A stretch of 44,507 bases of DNA from Alkalihalophilus marmarensis DSM 21297 (GTDB lineage Bacteria; Bacillota; Bacilli; Bacillales; Bacillaceae_D), in contig NZ_ATAE01000024.1 in NCBI RefSeq assembly GCF_000474275.2, forward strand, positions 1 through 44,507. Direction: 5' to 3'. The position numbers were made by a program, and so were the translations under genes. Below the pieces are notes generated by a model, which was given only the letters and a program-made list of their open reading frames with translations, was not told the DNA's origin and made no database searches. How positions within the stretch are numbered: the first letter of the stretch is position 1; the number at the start of each line of letters is the position of its first letter. Shown here in pieces: positions 18,217 through 27,222 of the stretch.

Positions 18217-18279
18217 CAAAATAAAGCAGCCTATCAATGTGAACTGTAACCTTAAAAATGGACAGTTTAATAAAAAGTG

Positions 18280-19173
18280 CTAGGCTGCTAATAGATGACC
18301 TCGGTATTGTACCGGGGTCATTTTTTGTAAGGACCACTGATATCTCTCCTGATTGTAAAACTCTATATATTCTTCAATCGCTAGCCTAACTTCAAGAACA
18401 GAAGCACACGTTTTAAAGTCGATTGTATCTTTCATATGTCCAAAGAAAGACTCCATTGGCGCGTTATCCCAACAGTTGCCTCGACGAGACATTGACTGGT
18501 CCATGCCTAGGTCTCTTACTTTCTTTTGGAATTCAGGATGAGTATAATGTATACCCTGGTCAGAATGGATAAGACACTCTGGGTGAGGAGTAAAGTCCTC
18601 GCGTTTCATTAACTGGTCAAGCGTCGTATATACGATATCCATCTTCAGTGAGGTAGAAAGGTAATAGGCTAAAATCTCTCGTGTTGCTCCATCTTTAATT
18701 GCTGATAGATAGGCTTTCTGCCCTTTCGCATAATAGATATAAGTGATATCCGTTAAGAGGACTTTGTGTGGTTCTTGTTGATCGAATTGACGTTTTAGCT
18801 TATTCTCACACGTTTTATGCTCTTGTGTCGCTTTGGCCATTTGTTTATAGGGATTCGCTCTACGAATCTTACACACCAAGTTGTACTTTTTCATAATCCG
18901 TCGAATGCGCTTATGATTCATCACAATGTTCTCATCATTTTCTAAAATCATTTTGATTGGCAAGGCTCCCACTTTGCCTTTACGTTGAGTGTACACTTTC
19001 TTAATGATTTCATAATCCGCCTCATCTTTTTGTGCTCTTTTTTGACGGGCGTCTTCCGCTTTCAACCAATTATAATAACCTGAACGACTCACATCCGCCA
19101 ACTTACAGAAATACTGAATTAATTGAGGAAATCCATTTTCTCTTATCACTTGTTCAATCAATTGAAATTTCAC
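18280..19173 (-). CDS. IS3-family transposase OrfB (DDE integrase)
   Basis: A 297-residue integrase-like catalytic part of the transposase. The DDE triad lies in LLTDITYI (about 140), IHSDQGIHYT (about 203) and APMESFFGHMKD (about 241), the normal rve fold. The N-terminal 60 residues contain the CKLADVSRSGYYNW helix-turn-helix typical of OrfB. A GTG at 19173 could start it, but a -1 frameshift from orfA also runs straight into this frame. The ending HLLAA is common in IS150 relatives. Confidence 0.93.
   Translation of the reverse strand: MKFQLIEQVIRENGFPQLIQYFCKLADVSRSGYYNWLKAEDARQKRAQKDEADYEIIKKVYTQRKGKVGALPIKMILENDENIVMNHKRIRRIMKKYNLVCKIRRANPYKQMAKATQEHKTCENKLKRQFDQQEPHKVLLTDITYIYYAKGQKAYLSAIKDGATREILAYYLSTSLKMDIVYTTLDQLMKREDFTPHPECLIHSDQGIHYTHPEFQKKVRDLGMDQSMSRRGNCWDNAPMESFFGHMKDTIDFKTCASVLEVRLAIEEYIEFYNQERYQWSLQKMTPVQYRGHLLAA
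18295..18326 (+). terminator. Plus-strand hairpin at the IS left end
   Basis: ATGACCTCGGTA pairs with TACCGGGGTCAT (one G-U) around TTG, followed by six T. It faces transcripts leaving the BCCT gene and may now replace the split terminator. It lies inside the 3' end of orfB. Confidence 0.75.
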
Positions 19174-19181
19174 TGATGTCG

Positions 19182-19607
19182 TTACTTTTTCTTCTTCGCC
19201 TGCCTTTCGAGTACGTCTAGCTTTTTTAAAAGCTGTAACTCTGCCTCTAAATACGCAATACGCGCTTCTGCTTTTTTTAATTTGTCGTCAGGAGACAGGT
19301 CATTAGGTGATGGACGCCCTATTGCACCTTTTCCTCTGCGTTCTGTATAGAATCCTTCTTCTCCATATCGCTCGAAGATGCTCCGCCAGCGATTTACACA
19401 ATGCTTTGGCTTTTTAGAGCCAATAATAGACAGGTCAAATCCATGTTCAATAAAGATCTGTTGAGGGCCTTTTCCTTTAGCGTTCTCTTCTACAGCTATC
19501 ATTTTAAATTCAGGAGAATAGGTAATAGAACGATCCGAAACCTTAATGATATTAGGGTTAGATTCTAACTCTTTCCTTTGTGACTCAGTAAAAATAATCT
19601 TAGACAT
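19182..19607 (-). CDS. IS3-family OrfA (DNA-binding part)
   Basis: A 141-residue helix-turn-helix protein of the IS3 family. It has an HTH region (SPEFKMIAVEENAKGKGPQQIFIEHG, about residues 30-55; VNRWRSIFERYG near 86-97) and a C-terminal leucine-rich coil (LKKAEARIAYLEAELQLLKKLDVLE) used for dimerisation. It ends in KKKK at the frameshift site. GAGGTC lies 6 nt before ATG 19607. Confidence 0.9.
   Translation of the reverse strand: MSKIIFTESQRKELESNPNIIKVSDRSITYSPEFKMIAVEENAKGKGPQQIFIEHGFDLSIIGSKKPKHCVNRWRSIFERYGEEGFYTERRGKGAIGRPSPNDLSPDDKLKKAEARIAYLEAELQLLKKLDVLERQAKKKK
19185..19191 (-). other. Programmed -1 frameshift site of the IS
   Basis: The minus strand reads G-AAA-AAG just before the orfA stop. 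Slipping back one base continues as KKVTTSVKFQLIE, in frame with orfB, giving the OrfAB transposase. The run is A5G, one A shorter than the usual A6G. Confidence 0.75.
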
Positions 19608-19666
19608 GTTTATGACCTCGCTCTTATTCGTTATTTAAATTAAATGGACATACGAGGTCATGAAAC

Positions 19667-19716
19667 ACAAAAACCCCGAATAAGGGCACTTTTTTATCAG
19701 TGTCCATTATTCGGGG
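19667..19716 (-). terminator. Terminator at the IS right end
   Basis: CCCCGAATAA (19674-19683) pairs with TTATTCGGGG (19707-19716). On the minus strand the stem is followed by TTTTTG. It would stop transcripts from odhAB before they reach the transposase genes. Confidence 0.75.
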
Positions 19717-19747
19717 TATAGTTCAATGAGATAGGCTGCTTTTTGTA

Positions 19748-21007
19748 TTATCCTTCAAGTAAAAGCTGTTCTGGATCTTCAAGAAGTTCCTTCACTTTTA
19801 CAAGGAAGCTAACTGCTTCTTTACCATCAACGATACGGTGATCATAAGATAAAGCAATGTACATCATTGGGCGATTTTCAAAGTTTTCTTGATCAATCGC
19901 AACCGGACGCCATTGTACCTTATGCATGCCAAGGATACCAACTTGTGGTGCATTAAGGATTGGTGTAGACCATAATGAACCGAAGACACCACCGTTTGTA
20001 ATTGTGAACGTTCCGCCTTGTAAGTCAGAAATCGCAAGCTTATTGTCACGAGCTTTCTTACCAAGTGAACCGATCTCACGCTCGATACCAGCGAATCCTA
20101 GACGATCTGCATCACGTACGACAGGGACAACTAGGCCCTCATCAGTAGATACTGCAACACCGATGTCGTAGTACTTCTTCATTAGGATTTCATCGCCTTG
20201 AATTTCAGCGTTTAGTAATGGGAACTCTTTAAGAGCACCAATAACTGCTTTTGTGAAGAATGACATAAAACCAAGTTTCACACCATTTTTCTCAAGGAAG
20301 CCATCTTTACGGCGTTTACGTAAATCCATAACAGCCGACATATCCACTTCATTAAACGTAGTCAGCATCGCAGCTGTTTGTTGAGATTCAACAAGACGTT
20401 TTGCAATCGTCTGGCGGCGGCGTGACATTTTAATGCGCTCTACAGGCTTGCCTGGCTGGTCTGCAGCTGCTGCTTGCGGCTTCTTAGCAGGTGCTTCCGA
20501 TTTTGCTTCGGGCGCGGCCTTTGGTTGTGACTGATGAGATTCCACATCTTGTTTGCGGATTCGTCCTGTCGGATCATTTGTTGCCACTTCTTTTAAGTCA
20601 ATTCCTTTTTCACGAGCAAGCTTACGAGCAGCAGGTGAAGCTAGAGGACGATCTGTAGATGACGTCTCTTCTTGAGTTTCTTCGGCAGCTTCTGCTTTAG
20701 GAGCTTCTGCCTTTGGCTCTTCTTTAGGCTCTTCCTTAGCAGCTGGTGCTTCAGTTGATGCAGAAGCATCTCCTGATTCATCGATCACAGCGATAACTTC
20801 TCCTACTTCAACTGTATCACCTGGCTCTTTTTTAAACTCTTTAATCACACCAGAGTGTTCTGCAGTAATTTCTACGTTAACCTTATCCGTTTCAAGTTCA
20901 GCAATATATTCCCCTTGGTTTACTTGCTCACCAACTTGTTTTAACCATTGTGCAATCGTTCCTTCAGTAATCGATTCAGCTAGTTCTGGTACTTTAATTT
21001 CAATCAC
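19748..21007 (-). CDS. odhB: Dihydrolipoyllysine succinyltransferase (E2 of 2-oxoglutarate dehydrogenase)
   Basis: A 419-residue E2 core protein of the 2-oxoglutarate dehydrogenase complex in the citric acid cycle; it moves the succinyl group from lipoate to CoA. Domains in order: lipoyl domain with the lipoylated lysine in [11 protein letters not shown] (about residue 42), an Ala/Glu/Lys/Pro-rich linker (about 80-115), the E1/E3-binding domain ([18 protein letters not shown], about 124-141), a second Ala/Pro/Lys linker, and the catalytic domain ending in [11 protein letters not shown] (about 388-398) with the active-site histidine. The start is GTG 21007 with AAGGAGG 8 nt upstream. It begins 16 nt after odhA ends. 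The natural terminator is split by an IS. Confidence 0.96.
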   Translation of the reverse strand: MIEIKVPELAESITEGTIAQWLKQVGEQVNQGEYIAELETDKVNVEITAEHSGVIKEFKKEPGDTVEVGEVIAVIDESGDASASTEAPAAKEEPKEEPKAEAPKAEAAEETQEETSSTDRPLASPAARKLAREKGIDLKEVATNDPTGRIRKQDVESHQSQPKAAPEAKSEAPAKKPQAAAADQPGKPVERIKMSRRRQTIAKRLVESQQTAAMLTTFNEVDMSAVMDLRKRRKDGFLEKNGVKLGFMSFFTKAVIGALKEFPLLNAEIQGDEILMKKYYDIGVAVSTDEGLVVPVVRDADRLGFAGIEREIGSLGKKARDNKLAISDLQGGTFTITNGGVFGSLWSTPILNAPQVGILGMHKVQWRPVAIDQENFENRPMMYIALSYDHRIVDGKEAVSFLVKVKELLEDPEQLLLEG

Positions 21008-21023
21008 GGCGATGGCCTCCTTA

Positions 21024-23870
21024 TTATTTGCGAGTCAATGATTCTGTGATGATACGATCTTGTTCTTTCTTATGTGCAACCGGGTCACCTTCAGCAGGAC
21101 TTGAACGATGAGTACGTCCAATGTATGAAACCGATGCCTCGCTAGGTGTAATCTCACGGATGCGTGACTCGATAAATGGCCAAGCACCCATATTCTTAGG
21201 CTCCTCTTGAACCCAAACAATCTCTTTTAAGTTTGAGTATCTAGCAAATAATTCGCGAATTTGCTTTTTTGGGAACGGATACAGCTCTTCAACACGTGCA
21301 ATGTGAAGCCAATCCCAGTTTTCGTCAGATTTCTTCACACGGTCTGCAAGGTCAATCGCTACTTTACCGCTGCAAAGGACAATACGTTCTACTTTATCTG
21401 CAGCTTCACCTAAGCCAGCTTGTTCAAACACAGGCTTGAATTCTCCTTCAGTAAATTCAGCATGCGTGGAAGCAACAACTTGATTACGAAGCAGACTTTT
21501 TGGTGTCATAATAATTAACGGACGAACCGAATCTTTTTCAAGGATAGCCGCTTGACGACGTAAAATGTGGAAATATTGCGCTGCTGATGTACAGTTAGCA
21601 ATTGTCCAGTTATTTTCAGCCGCGAGTACTAAGAAACGTTCAACACGGCCGCTTGAGTGCTCAGGTCCTTGCCCTTCATATCCGTGTGGCAGAAGACATA
21701 CAAGTCCTGATTTTTGGCCCCACTTAGCACGCCCTGCAGATACCCATTGATCAAACATTACTTGAGCACCGTTAGCGAAATCTCCAAATTGAGCTTCCCA
21801 AAGAACTAGAGTCTCAGGTGCAAATACGTTGTAGCCATACTCAAATCCGACTACAGCCATTTCAGAAAGCGGGCTGTTATGAACAGAGAACGACGCGTTC
21901 GCATCATCAAATTCTTTAAGCGGCGTATGTGTTTCGTTCGTTTCACGGTCATGCAGTACTAAGTGACGATGTGCAAATGTACCACGTTCTGAATCCTGAC
22001 CTGAAAGACGAATTGGTGTACCATCATGTAAAATTGAAGCAAATGCAAGTGTTTCCGCTAATGCCCAGTCAATTTTACCTTCCCCTTCAAACGATTGAAG
22101 ACGACGCTTAAGAATTTTCTCAAGCTTTTCATTTGGTTTAAATTGTTCCGGCCACGTCAGCAATTGTTCATTGATAGACTTTAGTGTATTAAATTCAACT
22201 GAAGTCTTTACTTTTGGAAGTCCGCTTACAATGAAATCAGGTGTAACGATTTCTTTTGCTTTATTAGACTTATTGCCTGCAACCGCATCATATTGTGATT
22301 GAAGGTACTCTTGAGCTTCTTTATCTAGCTCTTCACCGTATCCTGACTCAATTTCACCGCTAGCGACTAATTGGTCTGCATACAGCACACGTACCGTTTT
22401 GTGCGCTCTGATTTTTTGATAAAGTCCTGGTTGAGTAACAGCAGGCTCATCCATTTCATTGTGACCGAAGCGACGATATCCGATTAAGTCAATCAAGAAA
22501 TCCTTTTTGAAACGCTTTCGATATTGAAATGCAAGATGCATAGCAGCAAGACAGGCTTCAGGATCGTCAGCATTGACATGAACGATCGGAATTTCAAACC
22601 CTTTAGCTGGGTCACTTGCATATGTAGTAGAACGTGAATCATACGTTTCTGTAGTGAACCCAATATTATTGTTAGCAATAATATGAAGTGATCCACCCGT
22701 TTGATAACCTGTTAGACGAGAGAGGTTTAGAGTTTCAGTAACAATCCCTTGTCCTGGGAAAGCAGCGTCTCCGTGGATTAAGATTGAATATGCTTTTGAA
22801 ACCGTTTGCTCTGGATCACCTTTTTTCGTACGTACTTCTTGAGCTGCACGTGCATAACCTTCTACAATCGGGCTCACAAACTCAAGGTGAGACGGGTTGT
22901 TTGCAAGAGAAACCGTTGCTTCTACTGTATTCTCTTCTTTAATTTGACGATCAGCACCTAAGTGATACTTCACATCTCCTGTCCAACCGTAGTTAATGCC
23001 AGTTGATCCTTCTGAAGGCACTAAATCTTTGTTAGGAGCATGTAAAAATTCAGAGAAGATCATTTTGTAAGGCTTGCTTAGAGTGTGCGCTAATACATTC
23101 AAACGTCCGCGGTGCGCCATACCAATCATGACATGCTCTGTTCCTTCATGGACAGATTCACGAACAACCTCATCAAGCATCGGCACCATAATATCAAGAC
23201 CTTCGATAGAGAAGCGCTTTTGCCCAACGAACGTACGATGAATAAATTTCTCAAATCCTTCAACTTGTGTTAAACGCTTAAGTAATGCAACTTTTTGTTG
23301 TTTTGATAGATTCGGCAAATAGATACCGGATTCCACCATCTTATTTAACCATTGACGCTCTTCCTCATCATGTACATGACCAAATTCGAATGCAATTGTC
23401 TTTGTATAAACATTTTTTAAGTGTTTGATTGCATCCAAACCGTCCTTAACATGTGAAGGGGCATCTGGACAAATTAAATCAACTGGTACTTGTTTCAGAT
23501 CTGCTTCGGTTAAACCGTAGCGAGAAAGTTCAATTAACTCTTCATTCTTCTTATCCTTATGAATCGGGTGAACGTCGGCTGCTAAATGGCCCTTCGTTCT
23601 AATCATGTCGGCAAGCTTTGTTGCTCCGACAAACTTCCTCATCATGTCCGCTCCTGCAGCTTGGTTTGCTGAAGGGGCATTTGTCGCTTGAACAGGTTCA
23701 GTTTGAGTAGAAGAAGGCGGTGGACCCCATTGTTCAAATAATTCGCGTAGGTCTTCCTCTACAGCTTCTGGGTCTTTAGTGAATTCTTCATACAACTCAA
23801 TTGCGACGCCAAGGTTCGGACCATGAAATCCTTGCCATGGCTCTTCCGGTTTGTGCTCCTTGCTGGACAT
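21024..23870 (-). CDS. odhA: 2-Oxoglutarate dehydrogenase E1
   Basis: A 948-residue thiamine-diphosphate enzyme that decarboxylates 2-oxoglutarate and passes the succinyl group to the lipoyl arm of OdhB. The sequence shows an N-terminal segment ([26 protein letters not shown]), the E1 signature [15 protein letters not shown] (about 250-264), GDAAFPGQG (about 375), the ThDP-binding [16 protein letters not shown] (about 468-483), and the transketolase-like C-terminal part with [14 protein letters not shown]. Length is typical for Bacillus OdhA. AGGAGG lies 10 nt before ATG 23870. A cre-like box overlaps the likely promoter, fitting catabolite repression. Confidence 0.97.
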   Translation of the reverse strand: MSSKEHKPEEPWQGFHGPNLGVAIELYEEFTKDPEAVEEDLRELFEQWGPPPSSTQTEPVQATNAPSANQAAGADMMRKFVGATKLADMIRTKGHLAADVHPIHKDKKNEELIELSRYGLTEADLKQVPVDLICPDAPSHVKDGLDAIKHLKNVYTKTIAFEFGHVHDEEERQWLNKMVESGIYLPNLSKQQKVALLKRLTQVEGFEKFIHRTFVGQKRFSIEGLDIMVPMLDEVVRESVHEGTEHVMIGMAHRGRLNVLAHTLSKPYKMIFSEFLHAPNKDLVPSEGSTGINYGWTGDVKYHLGADRQIKEENTVEATVSLANNPSHLEFVSPIVEGYARAAQEVRTKKGDPEQTVSKAYSILIHGDAAFPGQGIVTETLNLSRLTGYQTGGSLHIIANNNIGFTTETYDSRSTTYASDPAKGFEIPIVHVNADDPEACLAAMHLAFQYRKRFKKDFLIDLIGYRRFGHNEMDEPAVTQPGLYQKIRAHKTVRVLYADQLVASGEIESGYGEELDKEAQEYLQSQYDAVAGNKSNKAKEIVTPDFIVSGLPKVKTSVEFNTLKSINEQLLTWPEQFKPNEKLEKILKRRLQSFEGEGKIDWALAETLAFASILHDGTPIRLSGQDSERGTFAHRHLVLHDRETNETHTPLKEFDDANASFSVHNSPLSEMAVVGFEYGYNVFAPETLVLWEAQFGDFANGAQVMFDQWVSAGRAKWGQKSGLVCLLPHGYEGQGPEHSSGRVERFLVLAAENNWTIANCTSAAQYFHILRRQAAILEKDSVRPLIIMTPKSLLRNQVVASTHAEFTEGEFKPVFEQAGLGEAADKVERIVLCSGKVAIDLADRVKKSDENWDWLHIARVEELYPFPKKQIRELFARYSNLKEIVWVQEEPKNMGAWPFIESRIREITPSEASVSYIGRTHRSSPAEGDPVAHKKEQDRIITESLTRK

Positions 23871-24182
23871 GTGACAAAAACCTCCTAGTAACTTTTAAGT
23901 CGGACACTAGTTGACTCTAGTGAGAGACTGGAAATTATAACGCTTTCATTCCCATTTTAACATGATTGTCACATTTGCTCAAAGGTTATCTGCAACATTC
24001 ATAGATTTGTTTACTCTTGTCGGATAAACTCGGAACGAATATAGTTAAATGTATTGGGAAGTATCAATTCGCTATACTGCTTTCCTTCACTAAAAAGTGT
24101 AAAACTTTTTATTCAGAAAATCTAGTTATTTCGAAAGATTTATTGCTTTTTTTCAATATTTTTTATAAAAGGACGTTTTCAG
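23871..24182. promoter_or_regulatory. Intergenic control region upstream of odhA, with cre-like box
   Basis: The region separates divergent genes. On the minus strand ATGAAAGCGTTATAA (23949-23935) matches the CcpA cre consensus with one deviation and overlaps a TATAAT-type -10, so CcpA binding would block initiation. A 6-bp inverted repeat CACTAG (23905-23910) / CTAGTG (23917-23922) lies in the leader. The -35 is weak. No gene is visible in the rest. Confidence 0.5.
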
Positions 24183-24770
24183 ATGATAAATTTTGACAAA
24201 AAGAACCGCCAGCTGCTTACAGATGCCTGTTTTTCTTGCAGTGACCCTCATTTCAGGAGGCCGATTGCAGATCTTCCACAAGTTGGATGCTGCTCCTATA
24301 GTCCCGTTTTTACCTTATTTGAATTGGAAAAAATGGCCCAATCCAATCCTGCTTTCTACTTCAACCTGCTAAAGGACGAGCATGCTGTGATTTTTGACTA
24401 CACAATTTGTGTACATGCTTTTGTCCACCCAGCGTTTTTCGAAGTTTCTAAACACACATCATTATCATCGTTAGAATTTGACGACTTAAAAACATCTTAT
24501 TCTGTCTGCCGTTATTTTGAAGACGGCAAAGGCTGCACTTTGCCTCCCTCATTTAAAAATGCTGTGTGCCGCTCTTTTATTTGCACCACTGTTGAAGAAT
24601 CTTTGACAACCTCTGAACAAGAAGAATTAGCTAGTCATGTGAAGGACATTCACGTAGAATCTTGGTTATTCAATAAAAAGCACCAAGCTGCCTTAACTGC
24701 GAAAGGATACACACTTAAAGATCATTCACAGGAAATCTTTACTTACTTGACATCCATTTCAACCAACTAG
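24183..24770 (+). CDS. Cysteine-rich protein of unknown family
   Basis: A 195-residue, probably cytoplasmic protein with eight or more cysteines. They are arranged C16-x2-C19-x16-C36-C37, a lone C near 78, then a cluster in SVCRYFEDGKGCTLPPSFKNAVCRSFIC (about 108-136). The CxxC plus CC arrangement recalls YkgJ-type zinc or iron-sulfur proteins, but I cannot confirm membership. AAAGGA lies about 9 nt before ATG 24183. It has its own terminator and is followed by a sulfur transporter gene, a suggestive but unproven pairing. Confidence 0.7.
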   Translation: MINFDKKNRQLLTDACFSCSDPHFRRPIADLPQVGCCSYSPVFTLFELEKMAQSNPAFYFNLLKDEHAVIFDYTICVHAFVHPAFFEVSKHTSLSSLEFDDLKTSYSVCRYFEDGKGCTLPPSFKNAVCRSFICTTVEESLTTSEQEELASHVKDIHVESWLFNKKHQAALTAKGYTLKDHSQEIFTYLTSISTN

Positions 24771-24774
24771 CACC

Positions 24775-24807
24775 AAAGCCTATTCAATAAAATGGATAGG
24801 CTTTTAT
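24775..24807 (+). terminator. Intrinsic terminator
   Basis: AAAGCCTAT (24775-24783) pairs with ATAGGCTTT (24796-24804), then a short T-rich run ending TTATT. Confidence 0.8.
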
Positions 24808-24809
24808 TG

Positions 24810-24838
24810 TTGACGCATGTGTAACAATCCTTTATCAT
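24810..24838 (+). promoter_or_regulatory. Sigma-A promoter of the YeeE/YedE gene
   Basis: TTGACG (24810-24815) and TATCAT (24833-24838) are separated by 17 bp, a near-consensus housekeeping promoter 43 nt before the start codon. Confidence 0.75.
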
Positions 24839-24881
24839 GTTCATATCCTATTAAACAACTAAGAATTAGAGGTGTTTATAA

Positions 24882-26129
24882 ATGAATTTACAAACAAAAG
24901 CGGAGCCGCTAAATTCACGCTCACTTGAACACCCTGCACTCCCGCCCGTGCAGACCATCTTTTTGGCAGCGGGAATCACAGCAGCTATTTTGTTAAGTAT
25001 TGCAACTTTTACGATTGCAGATGCTAACCTGCTGATCCAGCTTTGGATCGGTTTATTACTCGGATATACTTTATTTCATGCTCGCTTTGGTTTCACGTCT
25101 GCTTTTCGCAGACTGATGTCTGTGGGTAATGGCGAAGGGCTAAGAGCTCACATGCTGATGCTTGCTGTAGCCTCTACCTTATTCGCTCCGATATTAGCTT
25201 ATGGAGCAAGTTTTTATGGGCATGATCCAACTGGGTTTGTATCACCAGTCGGTACGAGTCTATTAGTCGGTGCCTTTATCTTTGGAATCGGCATGCAGCT
25301 GGGAGGCGGCTGTGCCTCTGGTACTCTCTACTCGGTTGGAGGCGGACGCTCTTCGATGTTTATTACGCTATTTGGCTTTATTGTAGGTTCCGTTATCGGG
25401 GCTGCTCATTTTGATTTCTGGATGAACGAAACACCAACGCTTCCTGCTATTTCATTAGCTACAGATACAGGACTTGGATATGGCGGTGCTTGGCTTTTAC
25501 AATTAGTAATTTTTGCGGGCATCATTTTTCTAACGTATTATATTCAACGTAAGAAAAACCCACCCAAAATGGCATTAGTACCATCCGCACAAGGTATGAA
25601 ACGGATTTTCCGCGGTTCTTGGCCGCTCCTTATCGCAGGTGTAGTACTCGCCGTACTAAATGCGGTAACACTTTTAGTCAGAGGTCAGCCATGGGGAATC
25701 ACAAGTGCTTTTGCATTATGGGGATCAAAAGCTGCTCAATTTATCGGTATTGATGTGGCAAGCTGGGGCTATTGGTCCGGTGAGCGTGCACAAGAGTTAA
25801 ACCAATCGGTCTTTCTTGATTCAACAAGTGTCATGAATTTCGGAATTATGGCTGGCGCCTTTATTGCTGCAGCAGCTGGCGGTGTGTTTGTACTAAAGAA
25901 AATTCCTCCTAAAGTAATGTTCGCTTCTCTTATAGGAGGAATTATGATGGGATACGGTGCACGCCTTGCATTTGGCTGTAACATTGGAGCCTACTTCAGC
26001 GGTGTGGCATCTTTCAGTTTACATGGATGGGTTTGGGCTGTTATGGCTTTAGCCGGCACATACGTTGCTCTTTACCTGCGCCCCCTGTTTGGCCTTTCTG
26101 TTCCAAAACCCACTGATTCAAGTTGTTAA
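24882..26129 (+). CDS. YeeE/YedE family sulfur-compound transporter
   Basis: A 415-residue polytopic membrane protein with two YeeE/YedE repeats, the TsuA fold that takes up thiosulfate or a related sulfur compound. Cysteines that form the conducting path are visible in GGGCASGTLYSVGGG (about residues 142-156) and FGCNIGAYFSGVA (about 365-377), with GARLAFGC just before the second. It is longer than the single-unit YeeE but matches the two-domain class. No TusA or rhodanese gene sits next to it in this window. AGAGGTG precedes ATG 24882 and it has its own promoter and terminator. Confidence 0.9.
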   Translation: MNLQTKAEPLNSRSLEHPALPPVQTIFLAAGITAAILLSIATFTIADANLLIQLWIGLLLGYTLFHARFGFTSAFRRLMSVGNGEGLRAHMLMLAVASTLFAPILAYGASFYGHDPTGFVSPVGTSLLVGAFIFGIGMQLGGGCASGTLYSVGGGRSSMFITLFGFIVGSVIGAAHFDFWMNETPTLPAISLATDTGLGYGGAWLLQLVIFAGIIFLTYYIQRKKNPPKMALVPSAQGMKRIFRGSWPLLIAGVVLAVLNAVTLLVRGQPWGITSAFALWGSKAAQFIGIDVASWGYWSGERAQELNQSVFLDSTSVMNFGIMAGAFIAAAAGGVFVLKKIPPKVMFASLIGGIMMGYGARLAFGCNIGAYFSGVASFSLHGWVWAVMALAGTYVALYLRPLFGLSVPKPTDSSC

Positions 26130-26153
26130 TCACGCTCATTATATCTTAATTAT

Positions 26154-26191
26154 AAAAAAGGGGAAGACAGACAAGCTGTCTTCCCTTTTTT
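26154..26191. terminator. Bidirectional intrinsic terminator
   Basis: GGGGAAGACAG pairs with CTGTCTTCCC around ACAAG, with A- and T-runs on the two sides. It ends the YeeE/YedE gene and the convergent gene at 26190. Confidence 0.88.
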
Positions 26192-26474
26192 ATTTCGTCC
26201 AATTTTCATTAAACCACTTTTCCAGCTGACTTTTTTCATTTTCAGTAAATTGAAAGAGCGGAGAGTCACAGCCTTCTTCTCGCAGCACTATTTGAAGGAT
26301 GTTCCCTTCATGATTTGTAATAATAAGAGCTTCAGGGTCTATAAGATTTTCCGGAATTCCACTCCCCTCAAACTTGATGACATGATGAAGCCAGTTTTGC
26401 ATCTCATAAGTCTCTACAAGGGTCATTGATGAAAACGCTGCTTCCGTATACGTTTCAAACGTCAAATCAATCAT
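26190..26474 (-). CDS. Small acidic protein of unknown function
   Basis: A 94-residue acidic cytoplasmic protein with a mixed alpha/beta look: strands such as ALIITNHEGNILQIVLREEG (about 48-67) between amphipathic helices, ending in EKSQLEKWFNENW. It has no recognisable motif. ATG 26474 is favoured over ATG 26483 because GGAG lies 10 nt before it and about 1 nt before the other. Confidence 0.55.
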   Translation of the reverse strand: MIDLTFETYTEAAFSSMTLVETYEMQNWLHHVIKFEGSGIPENLIDPEALIITNHEGNILQIVLREEGCDSPLFQFTENEKSQLEKWFNENWTK

Positions 26475-26546
26475 GATTACCATTCTCCAATCTTACATTC
26501 TTTCTTTACGAACATGTCAGTTTTAAAGTTTATATACCACAGAATA

Positions 26547-26572
26547 GGGTGCTGCAGAAAGCTGCAGCACCC
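26547..26572. terminator. Perfect 11-bp hairpin without a T-run
   Basis: GGGTGCTGCAG pairs perfectly with CTGCAGCACCC around AAAG. It lies 8 bp after the nitroreductase stop (minus strand) and may end that transcript, but no T-run follows on either strand. Confidence 0.45.
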
Positions 26573-26580
26573 AGAAGATC

Positions 26581-27222
26581 TTAAAAAGAATTTTTAATTG
26601 TTAATTCCTCCAGAGGTTTTCTTGAAGATCGGTGAGCTGGGATTGCTGCTTTCCCAAGCGTAATCAGCATAACCGGAGTGAAACGATCTGGAATATTAAA
26701 TGCTTTAATGAACGCTTCTTCATTAAATCCACCCATAGGGCATGTATCATATCCTTTTGCTTTGGCTGCAAGCATTAATTGCATGGCAGCTAGAGATGCG
26801 TTTGTTAAAGCTAGTTCACGCGGATAGGCTGGGTCTTTTTCGTATGCTCGATTAATTTGACTGACTAACGTATCTTTAATTTGTTCAGTCATGAAGCCTT
26901 TTTCTACTGCTTCACCGTATACATTTTCAGCTTCTTTATTAGCTTCTACATCTCCTAATACTGCAATTGTTACACAGCTTTCAACCACTTGCTTTTGGTT
27001 ATAGGCGATAGGCAGTAATTCCTCTTTTTTCTTCGGGTCCTCAATGACAAGGAAGCGCCAGTGCTGTAAATTCCAAGAAGAAGGAGCCAGTGCCGCCGCT
27101 TCTAAGATAGCCGTTAGATCCTCTTCTGGCATCTTGTAATCAGCCTCATATTTTCTTACTGAGTGTCGCTCTTCTATCGTTTGAAATAATCCTAGATCCT
27201 CTTGTTGTGTAGTACCATGCAT
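26581..27222 (-). CDS. FMN nitroreductase family protein
   Basis: A 213-residue NAD(P)H-dependent FMN nitroreductase. Visible FMN-binding parts are EERHSVRKYEADYKM (about residues 18-32), LAPSSWNLQHWRFLVIED (about 47-64) and the C-terminal YDTCPMGGF (about 155-163) with VMLITLGKAAIPAHRSSRKPL. The family includes azo- and quinone-responsive enzymes of Bacillus such as YodC and MhqN; the substrate cannot be told. ATG 27222 follows AAGGAG at 8 nt; an extra 8 codons upstream to 27246 are rejected. Confidence 0.9.
   Translation of the reverse strand: MHGTTQQEDLGLFQTIEERHSVRKYEADYKMPEEDLTAILEAAALAPSSWNLQHWRFLVIEDPKKKEELLPIAYNQKQVVESCVTIAVLGDVEANKEAENVYGEAVEKGFMTEQIKDTLVSQINRAYEKDPAYPRELALTNASLAAMQLMLAAKAKGYDTCPMGGFNEEAFIKAFNIPDRFTPVMLITLGKAAIPAHRSSRKPLEELTIKNSF

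Larger units (their letters stand above)
18240..19725 (-). mobile_element. Complete IS3-family insertion sequence (IS150-like)
   Basis: A 1486-bp element with ends TGAACT-TA-CC-AA-AATGGACA, left 18240-18265 and right read from 19725 inwards; about 20 of the first 26 bases agree. It is flanked by a direct ATG duplication (18237-18239 and 19726-19728). It carries orfA and orfB on the minus strand and looks intact. Internal hairpins at both ends would block outside transcription from entering the transposase genes. Confidence 0.92.
18225..19745. terminator. Terminator interrupted by the IS element
   Basis: AGCAGCCTATC (18225-18235) and GATAGGCTGCT (19730-19740) are perfect 11-bp inverted partners. 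The second is followed by TTTTTG, and the first is followed, on the minus strand, by TTTATTTT. With the IS and one ATG removed they form a bidirectional hairpin with a 5-nt loop between the BCCT gene and odhB. The IS sits exactly in that loop. Confidence 0.88.

Noticed and set aside
18225-18290. A new hairpin between the left terminator arm and TAGGCTGCT in the IS
   Set aside because: TAGGCTGCT is the coding end of OrfB (HLLAA and stop), so the 9-bp match with the flank is probably chance. The strong hairpin at 18295-18326 is a better terminator.
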